This document shows, piece by piece, positions 1 through 8,356 of a DNA stretch of 64,000 nucleotides. The first letter of the stretch is position 1; each line of letters starts with the position of its first letter. This DNA comes from Candidatus Barnesiella excrementavium (GTDB taxonomy: Bacteria > Bacteroidota > Bacteroidia > Bacteroidales > Barnesiellaceae): assembly GCA_019115485.1 (NCBI GenBank), contig DXDM01000002.1, positions 1 to 64,000 on the forward strand. Direction: 5' to 3'. Under the pieces are notes generated by a model. It did no database searches, was not told the DNA's origin, and worked only from the letters and a program-made list of their open reading frames with translations. The position numbers were made by a program, and so were the translations under genes.

Positions 1-2
1 TG

Positions 3-245
3 CTTAACGAGGTGCGTGCCGGTCGACTTACAATCCTGTCGCTCTATCCCGATGGAGAGACCGAGGAGTGGCTGGCCGGGGCGAAGGAATATCCCCAGGA
101 GTGGGTGGTGGCCTCGATGGAAAACGGCGACCGCTGTTTCGACTTGCGGATAATGCCTACGCTCTATTTGCTGGACAAAGACAAAAAGATAATATTGCGC
201 AATGCTTCGCTCGAAGAGGTAGAGCAAGCTTTGAAACAGAATTAA
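3..245 (+). CDS. Thioredoxin-like domain protein, C-terminal fragment (cut by window edge)
   Basis: The frame is open from the window edge to a TAA stop, so only about 80 C-terminal residues are seen and the start lies upstream. The visible part has the end of a thioredoxin fold: a beta strand (LTILSLYPDG), a 'W' rich helix-loop, then 'IMPTLYLLDKDKKIIL', which is the cis-proline strand followed by the beta-hairpin found in TlpA/DUF5106-type Bacteroidota proteins. The CxxC motif, if present, would be outside the window. The GTG at position 12 is internal and should not be taken as the start. A role in periplasmic redox or protein folding is inferred from the family only. Confidence 0.65.
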   Translation, partial: LNEVRAGRLTILSLYPDGETEEWLAGAKEYPQEWVVASMENGDRCFDLRIMPTLYLLDKDKKIILRNASLEEVEQALKQN

Positions 246-252
246 AAGAAAA

Positions 253-382
253 GAGACTTTGTGGTGTTGATTCCGCAACGATGGGAATCGTTATATTTTG
301 AGATCCCCTCTGTGCGTGAGCATAGTTTTTTTGACCCAATAACACCTGAAAAGGAGGAATCGGCCACAAAGTCTCCTTTTTT
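253..382 (+). ncRNA. Candidate structured small RNA (6S-like?) with terminator-like end
   Basis: A perfect 12-bp inverted repeat (GAGACTTTGTGG at 253-264, CCACAAAGTCTC at 364-375) closes a roughly 100-nt domain and is followed by a run of seven T. Inside it, 269-274 pairs with 356-361 (GATTCC/GGAATC), 277-282 pairs with 287-292 around a GGGA loop, and a small hairpin with a GTGA loop lies near 310-325. GGTGTT (263-268) can also pair with AACACC (341-346), giving an alternative or pseudoknotted fold. The length, closed rod with open middle and TATATTTTG-like sequence in the bubble recall the Bacteroidota 6S RNA (6S-Flavo), but this identity is a guess. It could instead be a long-stem terminator of the preceding gene. 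Confidence 0.45.
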
Positions 383-394
383 TGTTTCGGACAA

Positions 395-417
395 TCGGGG
401 AGGGCTCTTCTCCCCGA
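395..417. other. GC-rich hairpin without U-tract
   Basis: TCGGGGAG pairs with CTCCCCGA around a 7-nt loop. No T-run follows on either strand, so it is not a standard intrinsic terminator. It lies between the candidate small RNA and the repeat promoters. Confidence 0.4.
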
Positions 418-430
418 GAACTTCAAACCA

Positions 431-617
431 GTATGTATTCGGTTATAAGGTTGGCTATCCGGTTTGGTTAAGGCGAAGCGTGAAAACTTGGTTCCCTGTT
501 TGTCTTTACCCTTGTCTTTCACTATATTTGGATAGTTATAGGATTCGGCTCGGTTAAGACAAACTTGAAAACTTGGTTCCTCGTTTGTCTTTACTCTCGC
601 CTTTCACTATCTTTGTT
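431..617 (+). promoter_or_regulatory. Tandem pair of repeat promoters upstream of ispD
   Basis: Two copies of a roughly 50-bp unit (about 481-530 and 566-615) each end in a full Bacteroidota promoter. The first has TTTG at 499-502 and TATATTTG at 523-530; the second has TTTG at 584-587 and TATCTTTG at 608-615. Both have exactly 20 nt between the boxes. The units share TGAAAACTTGGTTCC and CTTTCACTAT. The 5' flank (431-480) is nearly identical to the one before the bifunctional nuclease gene at 11.2 kb, and a third pair precedes priA. The second promoter ends 25 nt before the ispD start codon, so ispD-recG is the likely target. Confidence 0.8.
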
Positions 618-639
618 CAATATAATAACTGTGTTGTTG

Positions 640-1308
640 ATGAAACGATATGCCATCATAGTTGCCGGAGGGAAAGGAACCCGCATGGGAAGCGAACTGC
701 CCAAACAATTCCTGCCCCTGGGCGGTAAACCCATATTAGCCCACACGCTCGAAAACTTCTACCGGTTCGACCCGTCGATGGAGCTGGTGGTCGTACTACC
801 CGATTCGCAACAGGAGTACTGGAAACAGCTTTGCCACGACTACCACATCGACATCGTCCATCACCTCGCCTCGGGCGGAGAGACCCGCTTCCACTCGGTG
901 CGCAACGGTCTGGCTCTTCTACCCGACGAGGGAGTCGTGGCTATTCATGACGGAGTGCGTCCTCTGGTGGCTCACCCGGTTATCGAGCGCTGTTTCGAGG
1001 TGGCTCGGGAACAGGGCGGCGCCATACCTACGCTCCCTCTCACCGACTCGCTCCGCCAGATTCTCCCCGACGGGAACAGCCGGGCCGAAGAGCGCAGCCG
1101 GTTTGTCACGGTACAGACCCCGCAGACCTTCCGCTGCTGCGAGATAAAACGGGCGTATGAGTTGCCCTACCGGGACTCCTTTACCGACGATGCCTCGGTC
1201 TACGAGGCGGCCGGATATACCCCCCGACTGGTCGAGGGGAATCGCGAGAATCTGAAAATAACCCACCCCATCGACCTGGCCCTGGCCGAAATCCTGCTCA
1301 ACCGATGA
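640..1308 (+). CDS. ispD: 2-C-methyl-D-erythritol 4-phosphate cytidylyltransferase
   Basis: IspD transfers CMP from CTP to methylerythritol phosphate, the third step of the non-mevalonate isoprenoid pathway, in the cytoplasm. The protein (222 aa) opens with the nucleotide-binding signature AGGKGTRMGSELPKQF and later shows 'VAIHDGVRPLV' and 'VQTPQTFR', all typical of the family, and the length is normal. The ATG at 640 was chosen because the open frame upstream runs through the repeat promoter. The last four bases (ATGA) overlap the start of recG, so the two are translationally coupled. Transcription probably starts from the tandem repeat promoters just upstream. Confidence 0.95.
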   Translation: MKRYAIIVAGGKGTRMGSELPKQFLPLGGKPILAHTLENFYRFDPSMELVVVLPDSQQEYWKQLCHDYHIDIVHHLASGGETRFHSVRNGLALLPDEGVVAIHDGVRPLVAHPVIERCFEVAREQGGAIPTLPLTDSLRQILPDGNSRAEERSRFVTVQTPQTFRCCEIKRAYELPYRDSFTDDASVYEAAGYTPRLVEGNRENLKITHPIDLALAEILLNR

Positions 1309-3401
1309 ACGACCTCGCCAGCCTCAATATCAAATATCTGCCGGGGGTTGGTCCCAAACGGGCCGAACTGCTCAACAAGGAGTTGGAGATTTTCACCTAT
1401 CTCGACTTGCTCCACTACTATCCCTATAAGTACATCGACCGAAGCAAGACCTACAAGATAAGCGAAATCGACGGCTCCATGCCCTACATTCAACTGCGGG
1501 GCCGCATTGTCTCGTACAACACCCACGGCGAAGGGGCCCGCCGTCGACTCACCGCCCTCTTCTCCGACGGTACAGGGGTGATTGAGCTCGTGTGGTTCAA
1601 GGGTATTCGCTACATTACCGACCGCTACAAACCGGGCACGGAGTACACCCTTTTCGGTCGGCCCACCCTCTTCAACGGGAAATTCAACATCGCCCACCCC
1701 GAACTCGACCCTATCGACGACCGCATCGACAATACCACCGGACTGCAAGGCTACTACACCACTACCGAGAAGATGAAGAATGCCTTTCTCAACTCCAAGG
1801 CCCTGCAAAAGATGATCTATACCCTGCTCGCCGGTATTCAGTCGCCTCTGCCCGAAACTCTGCCCGCCCCGGTCATTGCCCACCGGCAGTTGATGGGACT
1901 CACCGACGCCCTGCGCAATATCCACTTCCCGGCCTCAATCAACCATCTGCGCCGGGCCGAACTGCGGCTCAAATTCGAGGAGCTCTTCTACCTGCAACTC
2001 CACATCTTGCGATACACCCGGCTGCGCAACCAAAAGCTGGGCGGATTCCGCTTCGACCACATCGGCGACAGCTTCAACAACTTCTACCACCACATATTGC
2101 CCTTCGAGCTCACACAGGCCCAGAAACGTGTCATCAAGGAGATACGGGCCGACATGGGCAGCGGCCGACAGATGAACCGTCTGTTGCAGGGCGATGTGGG
2201 CAGCGGTAAAACGCTGGTCGCCCTCATGAGTATGCTCATCGCCGTCGACAACGGATACCAGGCCTGTCTGATGGCTCCTACCGAGATACTGGCCACCCAA
2301 CACTACGAGGGACTGAAAGCGATGGTCGAGCCGCTGGGGCTGCGCATCGAACTGCTCACCGGGTCGGTCACCAAGAAACGACGGGCTCCCATTCTCGACG
2401 GCCTGCTCACCGGTGAGGTCAATCTGCTTGTCGGCACCCATGCCCTGCTCGAAGATACGGTCAACTTTGCCAACCTGGGATTCGTCGTCATCGACGAGCA
2501 ACACCGGTTCGGGGTAGAGCAGCGAGCCCGGCTCTGGAACAAGAACAAGATCCCCCCCCATATCCTGGTCATGACGGCCACCCCTATCCCCCGCACGCTG
2601 GCCATGACCGTCTATGGCGACCTCGACGTGTCGGTCATCGACCAGCTGCCTCCCGGACGCAAACCCATACAGACGCTGCTGCAATACGACAACCGACGGG
2701 CCCAACTCTACGCCGCCCTGCGCAAGCAACTGCAAATGGGCCGTCAAGCCTACATCGTCTACCCCCTCATTCAGGAGAGCGAGAAGAGCGACCTGAAAAA
2801 CCTCGAAGAGGGCTATGACCTCATTCGCGAAGCCTTCCCCGAATACCAGGTGTGCATGGTACACGGCAAGATGAAGGCCGCCGAAAAAGAGACCCAGATG
2901 CAACGATTCGTCTCGGGCGAGGCACAAATCATGGTCGCTACCACCGTCATCGAGGTGGGAGTAAATGTGCCCAACGCCTCGGTAATGATTATCGAAAACG
3001 CCGAACGTTTCGGATTGGCACAGCTGCACCAGCTGCGCGGACGTGTGGGCCGCGGTGCCGAGCAGTCGTACTGCATACTCATGACCTCCTACAAAATCAA
3101 CCAGGACACCCGCAAACGGCTCGAACTCATGACCGAGACCAACGACGGTTTCCGCATTGCCGAAGCCGACATGCAGATGCGCGGCCCCGGCGACATGGAG
3201 GGTACACAACAGAGCGGCATCGCCTTTAATCTGCAAATTGCCAACCTGGCCAAAGACGGCCAGATTCTGCAAGCGGCCCGCGACGAAGCCAATGCCCTGC
3301 TCGACAGCGACGAACGTCTGGAACGGCCCGAAAACTACATCGTCCGCAAAGAGTTAAACCGTATTTTCGAAAGACAAAAAAACTGGGGATTGATTAGCTA
3401 A
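1305..3401 (+). CDS. recG: ATP-dependent DNA helicase RecG
   Basis: RecG remodels branched DNA (Holliday junctions, stalled forks) in recombination and repair. The 698-aa protein has the usual order: an N-terminal wedge/OB domain ('LRGRIVSY' region), Walker A GDVGSGKT near residue 296, the DEQH box 'VVIDEQHRFGVEQR' near 399, 'MTATPIPRTLAM', and the C-terminal helicase motifs 'VATTVIEVGVNVPNA' and 'QLRGRVGRG'. The length matches the family. It overlaps ispD by four bases and is followed by an AT-rich hairpin. Pairing with ispD in one transcript is genomic economy rather than shared pathway. Confidence 0.97.
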   Translation: MNDLASLNIKYLPGVGPKRAELLNKELEIFTYLDLLHYYPYKYIDRSKTYKISEIDGSMPYIQLRGRIVSYNTHGEGARRRLTALFSDGTGVIELVWFKGIRYITDRYKPGTEYTLFGRPTLFNGKFNIAHPELDPIDDRIDNTTGLQGYYTTTEKMKNAFLNSKALQKMIYTLLAGIQSPLPETLPAPVIAHRQLMGLTDALRNIHFPASINHLRRAELRLKFEELFYLQLHILRYTRLRNQKLGGFRFDHIGDSFNNFYHHILPFELTQAQKRVIKEIRADMGSGRQMNRLLQGDVGSGKTLVALMSMLIAVDNGYQACLMAPTEILATQHYEGLKAMVEPLGLRIELLTGSVTKKRRAPILDGLLTGEVNLLVGTHALLEDTVNFANLGFVVIDEQHRFGVEQRARLWNKNKIPPHILVMTATPIPRTLAMTVYGDLDVSVIDQLPPGRKPIQTLLQYDNRRAQLYAALRKQLQMGRQAYIVYPLIQESEKSDLKNLEEGYDLIREAFPEYQVCMVHGKMKAAEKETQMQRFVSGEAQIMVATTVIEVGVNVPNASVMIIENAERFGLAQLHQLRGRVGRGAEQSYCILMTSYKINQDTRKRLELMTETNDGFRIAEADMQMRGPGDMEGTQQSGIAFNLQIANLAKDGQILQAARDEANALLDSDERLERPENYIVRKELNRIFERQKNWGLIS

Positions 3402-3443
3402 TGTGAAATAAAGAGTTTTATGTTGTAAAACATATTATTCACA
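3402..3443. other. AT-rich nested hairpin after recG
   Basis: TGTGAAATAA (3402-3411) pairs with TTATTCACA (3435-3443) with one bulge, and GTTTTA pairs with TAAAAC inside it. It directly follows the recG stop and may end or stabilise the transcript, but it lacks a T-tract. The rest of the 3444-3661 gap shows only a TATCTTTG box (3546-3553) without a well-spaced TTTG partner. That box is the best candidate promoter for the peptidase gene downstream. Confidence 0.35.
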
Positions 3444-3661
3444 GTACATTGAAAATCACTTATATAAATACAAAAACAAGCATTCCCCGCCTCTCCCCGG
3501 TCTAAATTTTGTTAACCGCCCTGAACACTTCTCCCTAAAAATCATTATCTTTGGAAAGTGTGTTTGAAAAAACGCATACACCATCATGGTATAGCTCACT
3601 GAAAGTCGCTTATTTGACTCTCTATTTTTTAGGACTTGGCTCGGGCCAAAAACAAATTAAA

Positions 3662-4597
3662 ATGTATTTCGGAAGACTCAAACATTGTATTTTACCCTTA
3701 TTGATTATATGCTCGTTAGGCAGCCTCAGTGCCCAACACAACAGGAATCTCTCTACCCAACAACACTCCAAACTTCATCAAGACCTCATTGCCGGGCAAC
3801 AGAATATACACAAGGCCATCAATCTGGTCGATTCGATTGCCCTGCTCGAAATGCTCGAAGAAGAGGAGCAGGAGTTTCCCGGAGCCGACATCTACGGCGA
3901 CAACTGGGACCAAACCTGGGTAAACCCCTATAAGGTTCCTATCGAGAAACTGCCCGAAACAGAAACCATCGACGTATCGGAATACTGCATGCCCATCATC
4001 AGCCACATCACCTCGAACTACGGCTGGCGTCGCCGCCGCATGCACCGGGGCGTTGACCTGGCTCTGCACATCGGCGACACCGTACGGGCCGCCTTCTCGG
4101 GTAAAGTACGGCTCACCCGCTACGAGCGCCGGGGCTACGGCTACTACGTGATTATCCGTCACAACAACGGACTCGAAACCATCTACGGACACCTCTCCAA
4201 ATTCCTGGTACAACCCGACCAGATTGTCAAAGTGGGTGATCCCATCGCATTGGGTGGAAACACCGGCCGCTCGACCGGTCCGCACCTCCACTTCGAGACG
4301 CGCTACCTGGGTATGGACATCAATCCCAACAAGATATTCGACTTTGTGAACCAGGTGCCTCATACCGATACCTATACCTTCAACCCCAAAGAGTTGGCCA
4401 GCGGACTGGGTTATGGCAAATACAAGAGCAAAGGGACCAACAATGGTGCAAAATATGTTTCCTACCGGGTACGCAAAGGTGACTCGCTGTCGAGAATCGC
4501 CAGCAAATACGGGGTAACCATCAACCAATTATGCCGATTGAACGGAATCAAACGAAACGCAATCCTGCGCGAAGGAAAGGTTCTGAGAATACGATAA
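3662..4597 (+). CDS. M23 family metallopeptidase with C-terminal LysM domain
   Basis: A secreted cell-wall hydrolase that probably cuts peptide cross-links in peptidoglycan. The 311-aa protein starts with a signal peptide ending 'SLGSLSAQ'. It has an M23 (lysostaphin-type) domain with the zinc ligands in HRGVD (about residues 128-132) and the catalytic 'PHLHFE' (about 207-212), then a LysM peptidoglycan-binding repeat at about 266-311 ('YRVRKGDSLSRIASKYGV'). The ATG at 3662 is preferred over an upstream in-frame TTG because it begins the signal peptide and the upstream TTG lies in a TATCTTTG promoter box. The catalytic residues look intact, so it is likely an active endopeptidase rather than a NlpD-like activator. 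Confidence 0.9.
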   Translation: MYFGRLKHCILPLLIICSLGSLSAQHNRNLSTQQHSKLHQDLIAGQQNIHKAINLVDSIALLEMLEEEEQEFPGADIYGDNWDQTWVNPYKVPIEKLPETETIDVSEYCMPIISHITSNYGWRRRRMHRGVDLALHIGDTVRAAFSGKVRLTRYERRGYGYYVIIRHNNGLETIYGHLSKFLVQPDQIVKVGDPIALGGNTGRSTGPHLHFETRYLGMDINPNKIFDFVNQVPHTDTYTFNPKELASGLGYGKYKSKGTNNGAKYVSYRVRKGDSLSRIASKYGVTINQLCRLNGIKRNAILREGKVLRIR

Positions 4598-4675
4598 CCA
4601 AACCAACTAAAAGAACATAAAAAAGAAAGATCAAATTATTTAATCATTTCCATTAAAACAAACTGCTTCATTCTA

Positions 4676-4710
4676 TAAAAAGCATCGACTTGATGTCGAT
4701 GCTTTTTTTA
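4676..4710. terminator. Bidirectional terminator between convergent genes
   Basis: AGCATCGAC (4681-4689) pairs with GTCGATGCT (4695-4703) and is followed by seven T on the plus strand and preceded by an A-rich run. It sits between the plus-strand peptidase and the minus-strand TPR gene. Confidence 0.85.
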
Positions 4711-4739
4711 TCTGTGACTCAACGAAACACCCAGAATCA

Positions 4740-6344
4740 CTATTCATTTGCGCAGTCCGGGAAATAGCGTTTCAATAACGCCTCATACCGGGCCGTGTGG
4801 CGAACAGGCTGCAACGAAACGGGAGAATGTTCATCGAACTGCAACCGGTAATAATCACCATAACCCTCTTGCAACGCCTTCTCCAAGTAATCGAGCGATC
4901 TGACCGTATCGGAGGGAGCATACATGCAAGCCAGATAGAAATAGTCGACAGGACGCACCCGCCCCGACATTAGCAACTCCTGTTCCCACTTGGCCGCCTC
5001 ATCGGACCGATGGAGCCGGGCCCAAGCTATTCCCTTGAAATTATCGCCCGGGAAGGAGGAGCGGTCGTCCAATGTCAGCACCTTGTGGTAATCGGCCTCG
5101 GCCGCCGCCCGATCGTTCAAGACATTCTCCTGAATATAGGCTCGCAACAAATAGGGACAGGGCGAAGCGGGAGACAAAGCAACCGCCTCGTTATAATGGC
5201 CCAGCGCTTCGGGATAAAACCCTCCATCGTAGGCCAGAAGTCCGCGCAGCAGACACACCTCGACATTCGTCGGGTCATACACCGCCGCCTGCCGGATAGC
5301 CTGGTCGGCCAAGACCCAATCTCCGGCTCCCCGTTCTGCCTCGGCCTGCAACCGATAATATTCCACATTTTGTCCATCTTTCGCAATAGCTTTTTCGATG
5401 TCGGTGCAAGCCTCGTCAAACCGTCCCAGATGCACCAGGCAATAAGTCCGATTGTAATAAACGGCATGGAAATCGAAGAGCCCTTCGTCCAAAATCGTAG
5501 TCCAGTCACGTAAAGAATCCCGATAATCGCCGTGCGCTTTATAGACCGCTCCCCGCACATAATAGAGCATGCCTTGCCGGGGAGAGCGTTCGATATTCCG
5601 GTTCAGACCGGCAATGACCTCGTCATACGATTCATGACTGAGAGCCAACAGCTCCTGCACGGCTCCCGACTGACCTTCGTCGAGTGAAATGGCATGGAGC
5701 AGGTCGTCAATAGCTTCGGGCAACAAGCCCATCTCCCGGTAAATCGTACTACGTTCCAGGTAGACCTCGGGATTTTGAGGTGATAGATTCACCGCCTGAG
5801 CCAACAGCTCCTTGACCTGCGCCGTCGACCCGGTGTGTAACTCGACCCGGGCCAGTCCCAAATAGGCACTCTGGCTGCGAGAATCAAGACGTAACAAATG
5901 GTTATAATCGATTTTGGCCAAATCGTAGAGTTCCAGCCGGCAGAGTAAATCGCCCCGGTCCTTCAAGGCACGACGCATGTTTGGATCCAACCGCAAGGCA
6001 CTGTTCAAGTCGGTCAAAGCCGACTTGTCGTCGCCTTTCAACGTCAAGATGCGTGCCCGCAACAGATAGACCCGCGACAAATCGTCCACCTCCTTGCGGG
6101 GAAAATATTTCACGGCTTGATTGATGTCCGACAGCGCACTGTCCAGATTGCCCTGACTGAAATAGGCGGCCGCCCGGCAGTAATAGGTCCGATAATCGCG
6201 AGGATTGGCGGCCAACTCCTCGGCATAGACCTCCATCATGGCATTCACCAAATCATCGTCATCGGCACTCCATGCCGGAGCAGAGACGAACGACAATCCC
6301 AATAAAACAACCCCCATCATGCAGTTACGTCGTGTACCCATCAT
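4740..6344 (-). CDS. Secreted tetratricopeptide repeat protein
   Basis: A 534-aa protein with a signal peptide (hydrophobic core 'MMGVVLLGLSFVSAPAWSA') followed almost entirely by TPR units; one can see repeated patterns such as 'A.YFSQGNLDSALSDINQAV', 'LNSALRLDPNMRRAL', 'AYLGLARVELHTGS'. TPR arrays bind other proteins, so this is probably a periplasmic scaffold, but the partner is unknown. The ATG at 6344 is chosen because a purine-rich AAAGGGGG lies just upstream and the signal peptide begins there. The stop codon is TAG, which matters for judging the amber codon at 14.18 kb. It has its own promoter at 6446-6476. Confidence 0.8.
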   Translation of the reverse strand: MMGTRRNCMMGVVLLGLSFVSAPAWSADDDDLVNAMMEVYAEELAANPRDYRTYYCRAAAYFSQGNLDSALSDINQAVKYFPRKEVDDLSRVYLLRARILTLKGDDKSALTDLNSALRLDPNMRRALKDRGDLLCRLELYDLAKIDYNHLLRLDSRSQSAYLGLARVELHTGSTAQVKELLAQAVNLSPQNPEVYLERSTIYREMGLLPEAIDDLLHAISLDEGQSGAVQELLALSHESYDEVIAGLNRNIERSPRQGMLYYVRGAVYKAHGDYRDSLRDWTTILDEGLFDFHAVYYNRTYCLVHLGRFDEACTDIEKAIAKDGQNVEYYRLQAEAERGAGDWVLADQAIRQAAVYDPTNVEVCLLRGLLAYDGGFYPEALGHYNEAVALSPASPCPYLLRAYIQENVLNDRAAAEADYHKVLTLDDRSSFPGDNFKGIAWARLHRSDEAAKWEQELLMSGRVRPVDYFYLACMYAPSDTVRSLDYLEKALQEGYGDYYRLQFDEHSPVSLQPVRHTARYEALLKRYFPDCANE

Positions 6345-6445
6345 GAACCCCCTTTCTATTTTGGTTATATAAGACACGGTCCTGCAAAGCCCTGAGACCA
6401 TTCTGCCCCGACGGACTCTTATCCGGCCGCATCTATATCACTACC

Positions 6446-6476
6446 CAAATATATAAATTTTTCTCAATAAAACAAC
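6446..6476 (-). promoter_or_regulatory. Promoter of the TPR gene
   Basis: On the minus strand TATATTTG (6453-6446) is a perfect -7 box, with GTTG (6476-6473) as a 3/4 match to the -33 TTTG, 19 nt apart. It lies about 100 nt before the chosen start. Confidence 0.6.
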
Positions 6477-6531
6477 GGGAGAGGCGTGATTTTTGGCGGG
6501 GACCCATACCCACTTCACTTGCTCTTGCCCA

Positions 6532-7344
6532 TCAATCCAAATCGATTGTCTCCAAATCGTCGGGGACAAACACCCGCCCGGTGAAATGCTGCAAAGCCTC
6601 GGCTCGGTAAGCCCCCTTGCGAATAGCCAGATTGCGGTCCTCGGTATGGTAGAGCAGCAGATTTTTCACCCCCAGTTCCTCGGCCAAAGTCCCGGCTTCG
6701 AGCGCCGTGCTGTGGTGCTTCTCGTAGGGCTTGAAAATCTCCCGGTCGCGATAGAGACAAAAGGCCTCGCACAACAACCAGTCGGCATGCTCGGCATAGG
6801 AGCGGTTAGCCTCGTTGTAAGGCTCGTCGCCCAAGCAGACGAGCGATTGGCCTCCCGGCAACTCGGCCCGGAAACCAAACTGTTTCTCCTTGGTCGACAA
6901 GATGTCGAAACATTGAAACCGCAGGTCGCCCACCTCGAAACGGTCTTGGTCTTTCACCTCGCAGAAGCGAACCGACTCACCCAGAAACGAACGGTCCTTG
7001 GCCGAGAAGGTTTCGCGACATATCCAGTCGAGCACCTTCAATACCTTGTCGTGGCCATACACGGTGAACCGGCCTTCGTAGCGATGGTTTTTCAGTCGGT
7101 TGATCACCATGCGCACCACCCACACGGCCCCCAGAATGTGGTCGGTGTGGGCATGGGTGACAAACATATCGTGAATCTCGCCCAGGTCGATATGAGCCTT
7201 TTCGAGTTGCAAGAGCACCCCGTTACCGCCCCCGGCATCGACCAGACAACGGGAGGTTGCCGTACCCAGGACAAAACAGGTATTATAGCAACGGATAGCC
7301 ATGGCATTGCCCGTACCCAGCAGCGTGATAAAATTGTGATTCAT
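6532..7344 (-). CDS. MBL-fold metallohydrolase (RNase Z-like)
   Basis: A 270-aa cytoplasmic metallo-beta-lactamase-fold hydrolase. It shows the zinc motif HAHTDH at residues 64-69, an N-terminal 'LLGTGNAMA' as in RNase Z and related phosphodiesterases, 'LCLGDE'-like Asp region ('LVCLGDEPYN'), and a late histidine in 'LLLYHTED'. It is shorter than classical RNase Z and the substrate cannot be told from sequence; a tRNA 3'-processing or cyclic-nucleotide role is possible. It is separated from kdsA by a terminator and has its own well-formed promoter, so it is a single-gene unit. Confidence 0.8.
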   Translation of the reverse strand: MNHNFITLLGTGNAMAIRCYNTCFVLGTATSRCLVDAGGGNGVLLQLEKAHIDLGEIHDMFVTHAHTDHILGAVWVVRMVINRLKNHRYEGRFTVYGHDKVLKVLDWICRETFSAKDRSFLGESVRFCEVKDQDRFEVGDLRFQCFDILSTKEKQFGFRAELPGGQSLVCLGDEPYNEANRSYAEHADWLLCEAFCLYRDREIFKPYEKHHSTALEAGTLAEELGVKNLLLYHTEDRNLAIRKGAYRAEALQHFTGRVFVPDDLETIDLD

Positions 7345-7372
7345 CTTTATCGTATTTTCATTTTAAGGTCTG

Positions 7373-7404
7373 CAAAGATATAAAACGAAACAGGCCTTGA
7401 CAAA
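7373..7404 (-). promoter_or_regulatory. Promoter of the MBL-fold hydrolase gene
   Basis: On the minus strand TTTG (7404-7401), 20 nt, TATCTTTG (7380-7373): a perfect match to both Bacteroidota promoter boxes. It lies 29 nt before the start codon. Confidence 0.8.
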
Positions 7405-7461
7405 TCGGGCCGCAGGTTTTCACGGGGCCCCGAGAGGATTCCCGCTTCATCAAGCGACAGA

Positions 7462-7510
7462 CAAAAAAAGGGAGAGCACGGAGGCCTGCCCGGCATACCG
7501 TTCTCTCCCG
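7462..7510 (-). terminator. Terminator after kdsA
   Basis: Read on the minus strand, CGGGAGAG at the kdsA side pairs with CTCTCCC around a GC-rich loop, followed by TTTTTTT (7463-7469 region). Confidence 0.75.
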
Positions 7511-7534
7511 CAACTGAGCTATATTCGAGGTCTG

Positions 7535-8356
7535 TTATTTCTGGTCAAAAGCGAGTACCGTGCGGCGCAGTTGTACCAACCGGGTGAGCAGCCCTTCGAG
7601 CAACGAGAGGGGCAGCATGTTGGCACCGTCCGACTTGGCTTCGCGGGGATTGGGGTGAGTCTCCATAAAGAGGCCGTCGACTCCCACGGCCACCCCGGCG
7701 CGGGCTATCGTCTCGATGAGTTCGGGCATTCCACCGGTTACTCCCGAGTCTTGATTGGGACGTTGCAGCGAGTGGGTGGCGTCGAGCACGACGGGGAATC
7801 CGAACTTCTGCATCACCGGGATACCGCGATAGTCGACAATCAGGTCCTGATAGCCGAAGGTGGTGCCCCGCTCGGTAATCATCACCCGGTCATTCCCGGC
7901 ATCGACCACCTTTTGCGCGGCAAACTTCATCGACTCGGGCGAGAGGAACTGCCCCTTCTTGATGTTGACCACACGTCCGGTCTGGGCGGCAGCAACCAGC
8001 AGGTCGGTCTGGCGGCACAGGAAGGCGGGAATCTGCAACACGTCGACATACTGGGCCGCCATGCGGGCCTCGTCGGCGGTATGAATATCGGTCACGACCG
8101 GTATCTGGTAGGTCTCGCCCACCCGGCGCAGAATCTTTAACGCCTTCTCGTCGCCGATACCGGTAAAGGAATCGAGCCGGGATCGGTTGGCTTTGCGGTA
8201 AGAGCCTTTGAAAATGTAGGGAATGTGCAAGGCATCGGTCGTCCGCACAATTTTCTCGGCAATCTCCATGGCCATCGACTCCCCCTCGATTACACAGGGA
8301 CCGGCCATCAGGAAGAAGTTGCCACTGTCGGTATATTTCAGTTTTTCGATTTTCAT
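7535..8356 (-). CDS. kdsA: 3-deoxy-8-phosphooctulonate synthase (KDO-8-P synthase)
   Basis: KdsA condenses phosphoenolpyruvate with arabinose 5-phosphate to make KDO-8-phosphate for the lipopolysaccharide core. The 273-aa protein carries the family landmarks 'MAGPCVIE', 'FKGSYRKANRS', 'PVVTDIH', 'GQFLSPESM' and 'ERGTTFGY', and the length is normal. Its ATG overlaps the rsmE stop by one base (TAATG), showing translational coupling. It is the last gene of the nupG-like/rsmE/kdsA minus-strand run and is closed by a terminator. Confidence 0.97.
   Translation of the reverse strand: MKIEKLKYTDSGNFFLMAGPCVIEGESMAMEIAEKIVRTTDALHIPYIFKGSYRKANRSRLDSFTGIGDEKALKILRRVGETYQIPVVTDIHTADEARMAAQYVDVLQIPAFLCRQTDLLVAAAQTGRVVNIKKGQFLSPESMKFAAQKVVDAGNDRVMITERGTTFGYQDLIVDYRGIPVMQKFGFPVVLDATHSLQRPNQDSGVTGGMPELIETIARAGVAVGVDGLFMETHPNPREAKSDGANMLPLSLLEGLLTRLVQLRRTVLAFDQK

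Noticed and set aside
565-639. In-frame 25-codon upstream extension of ispD
   Set aside because: It lies within the repeat promoter and starts before the predicted transcription start; the family N-terminus begins at the ATG at 640.
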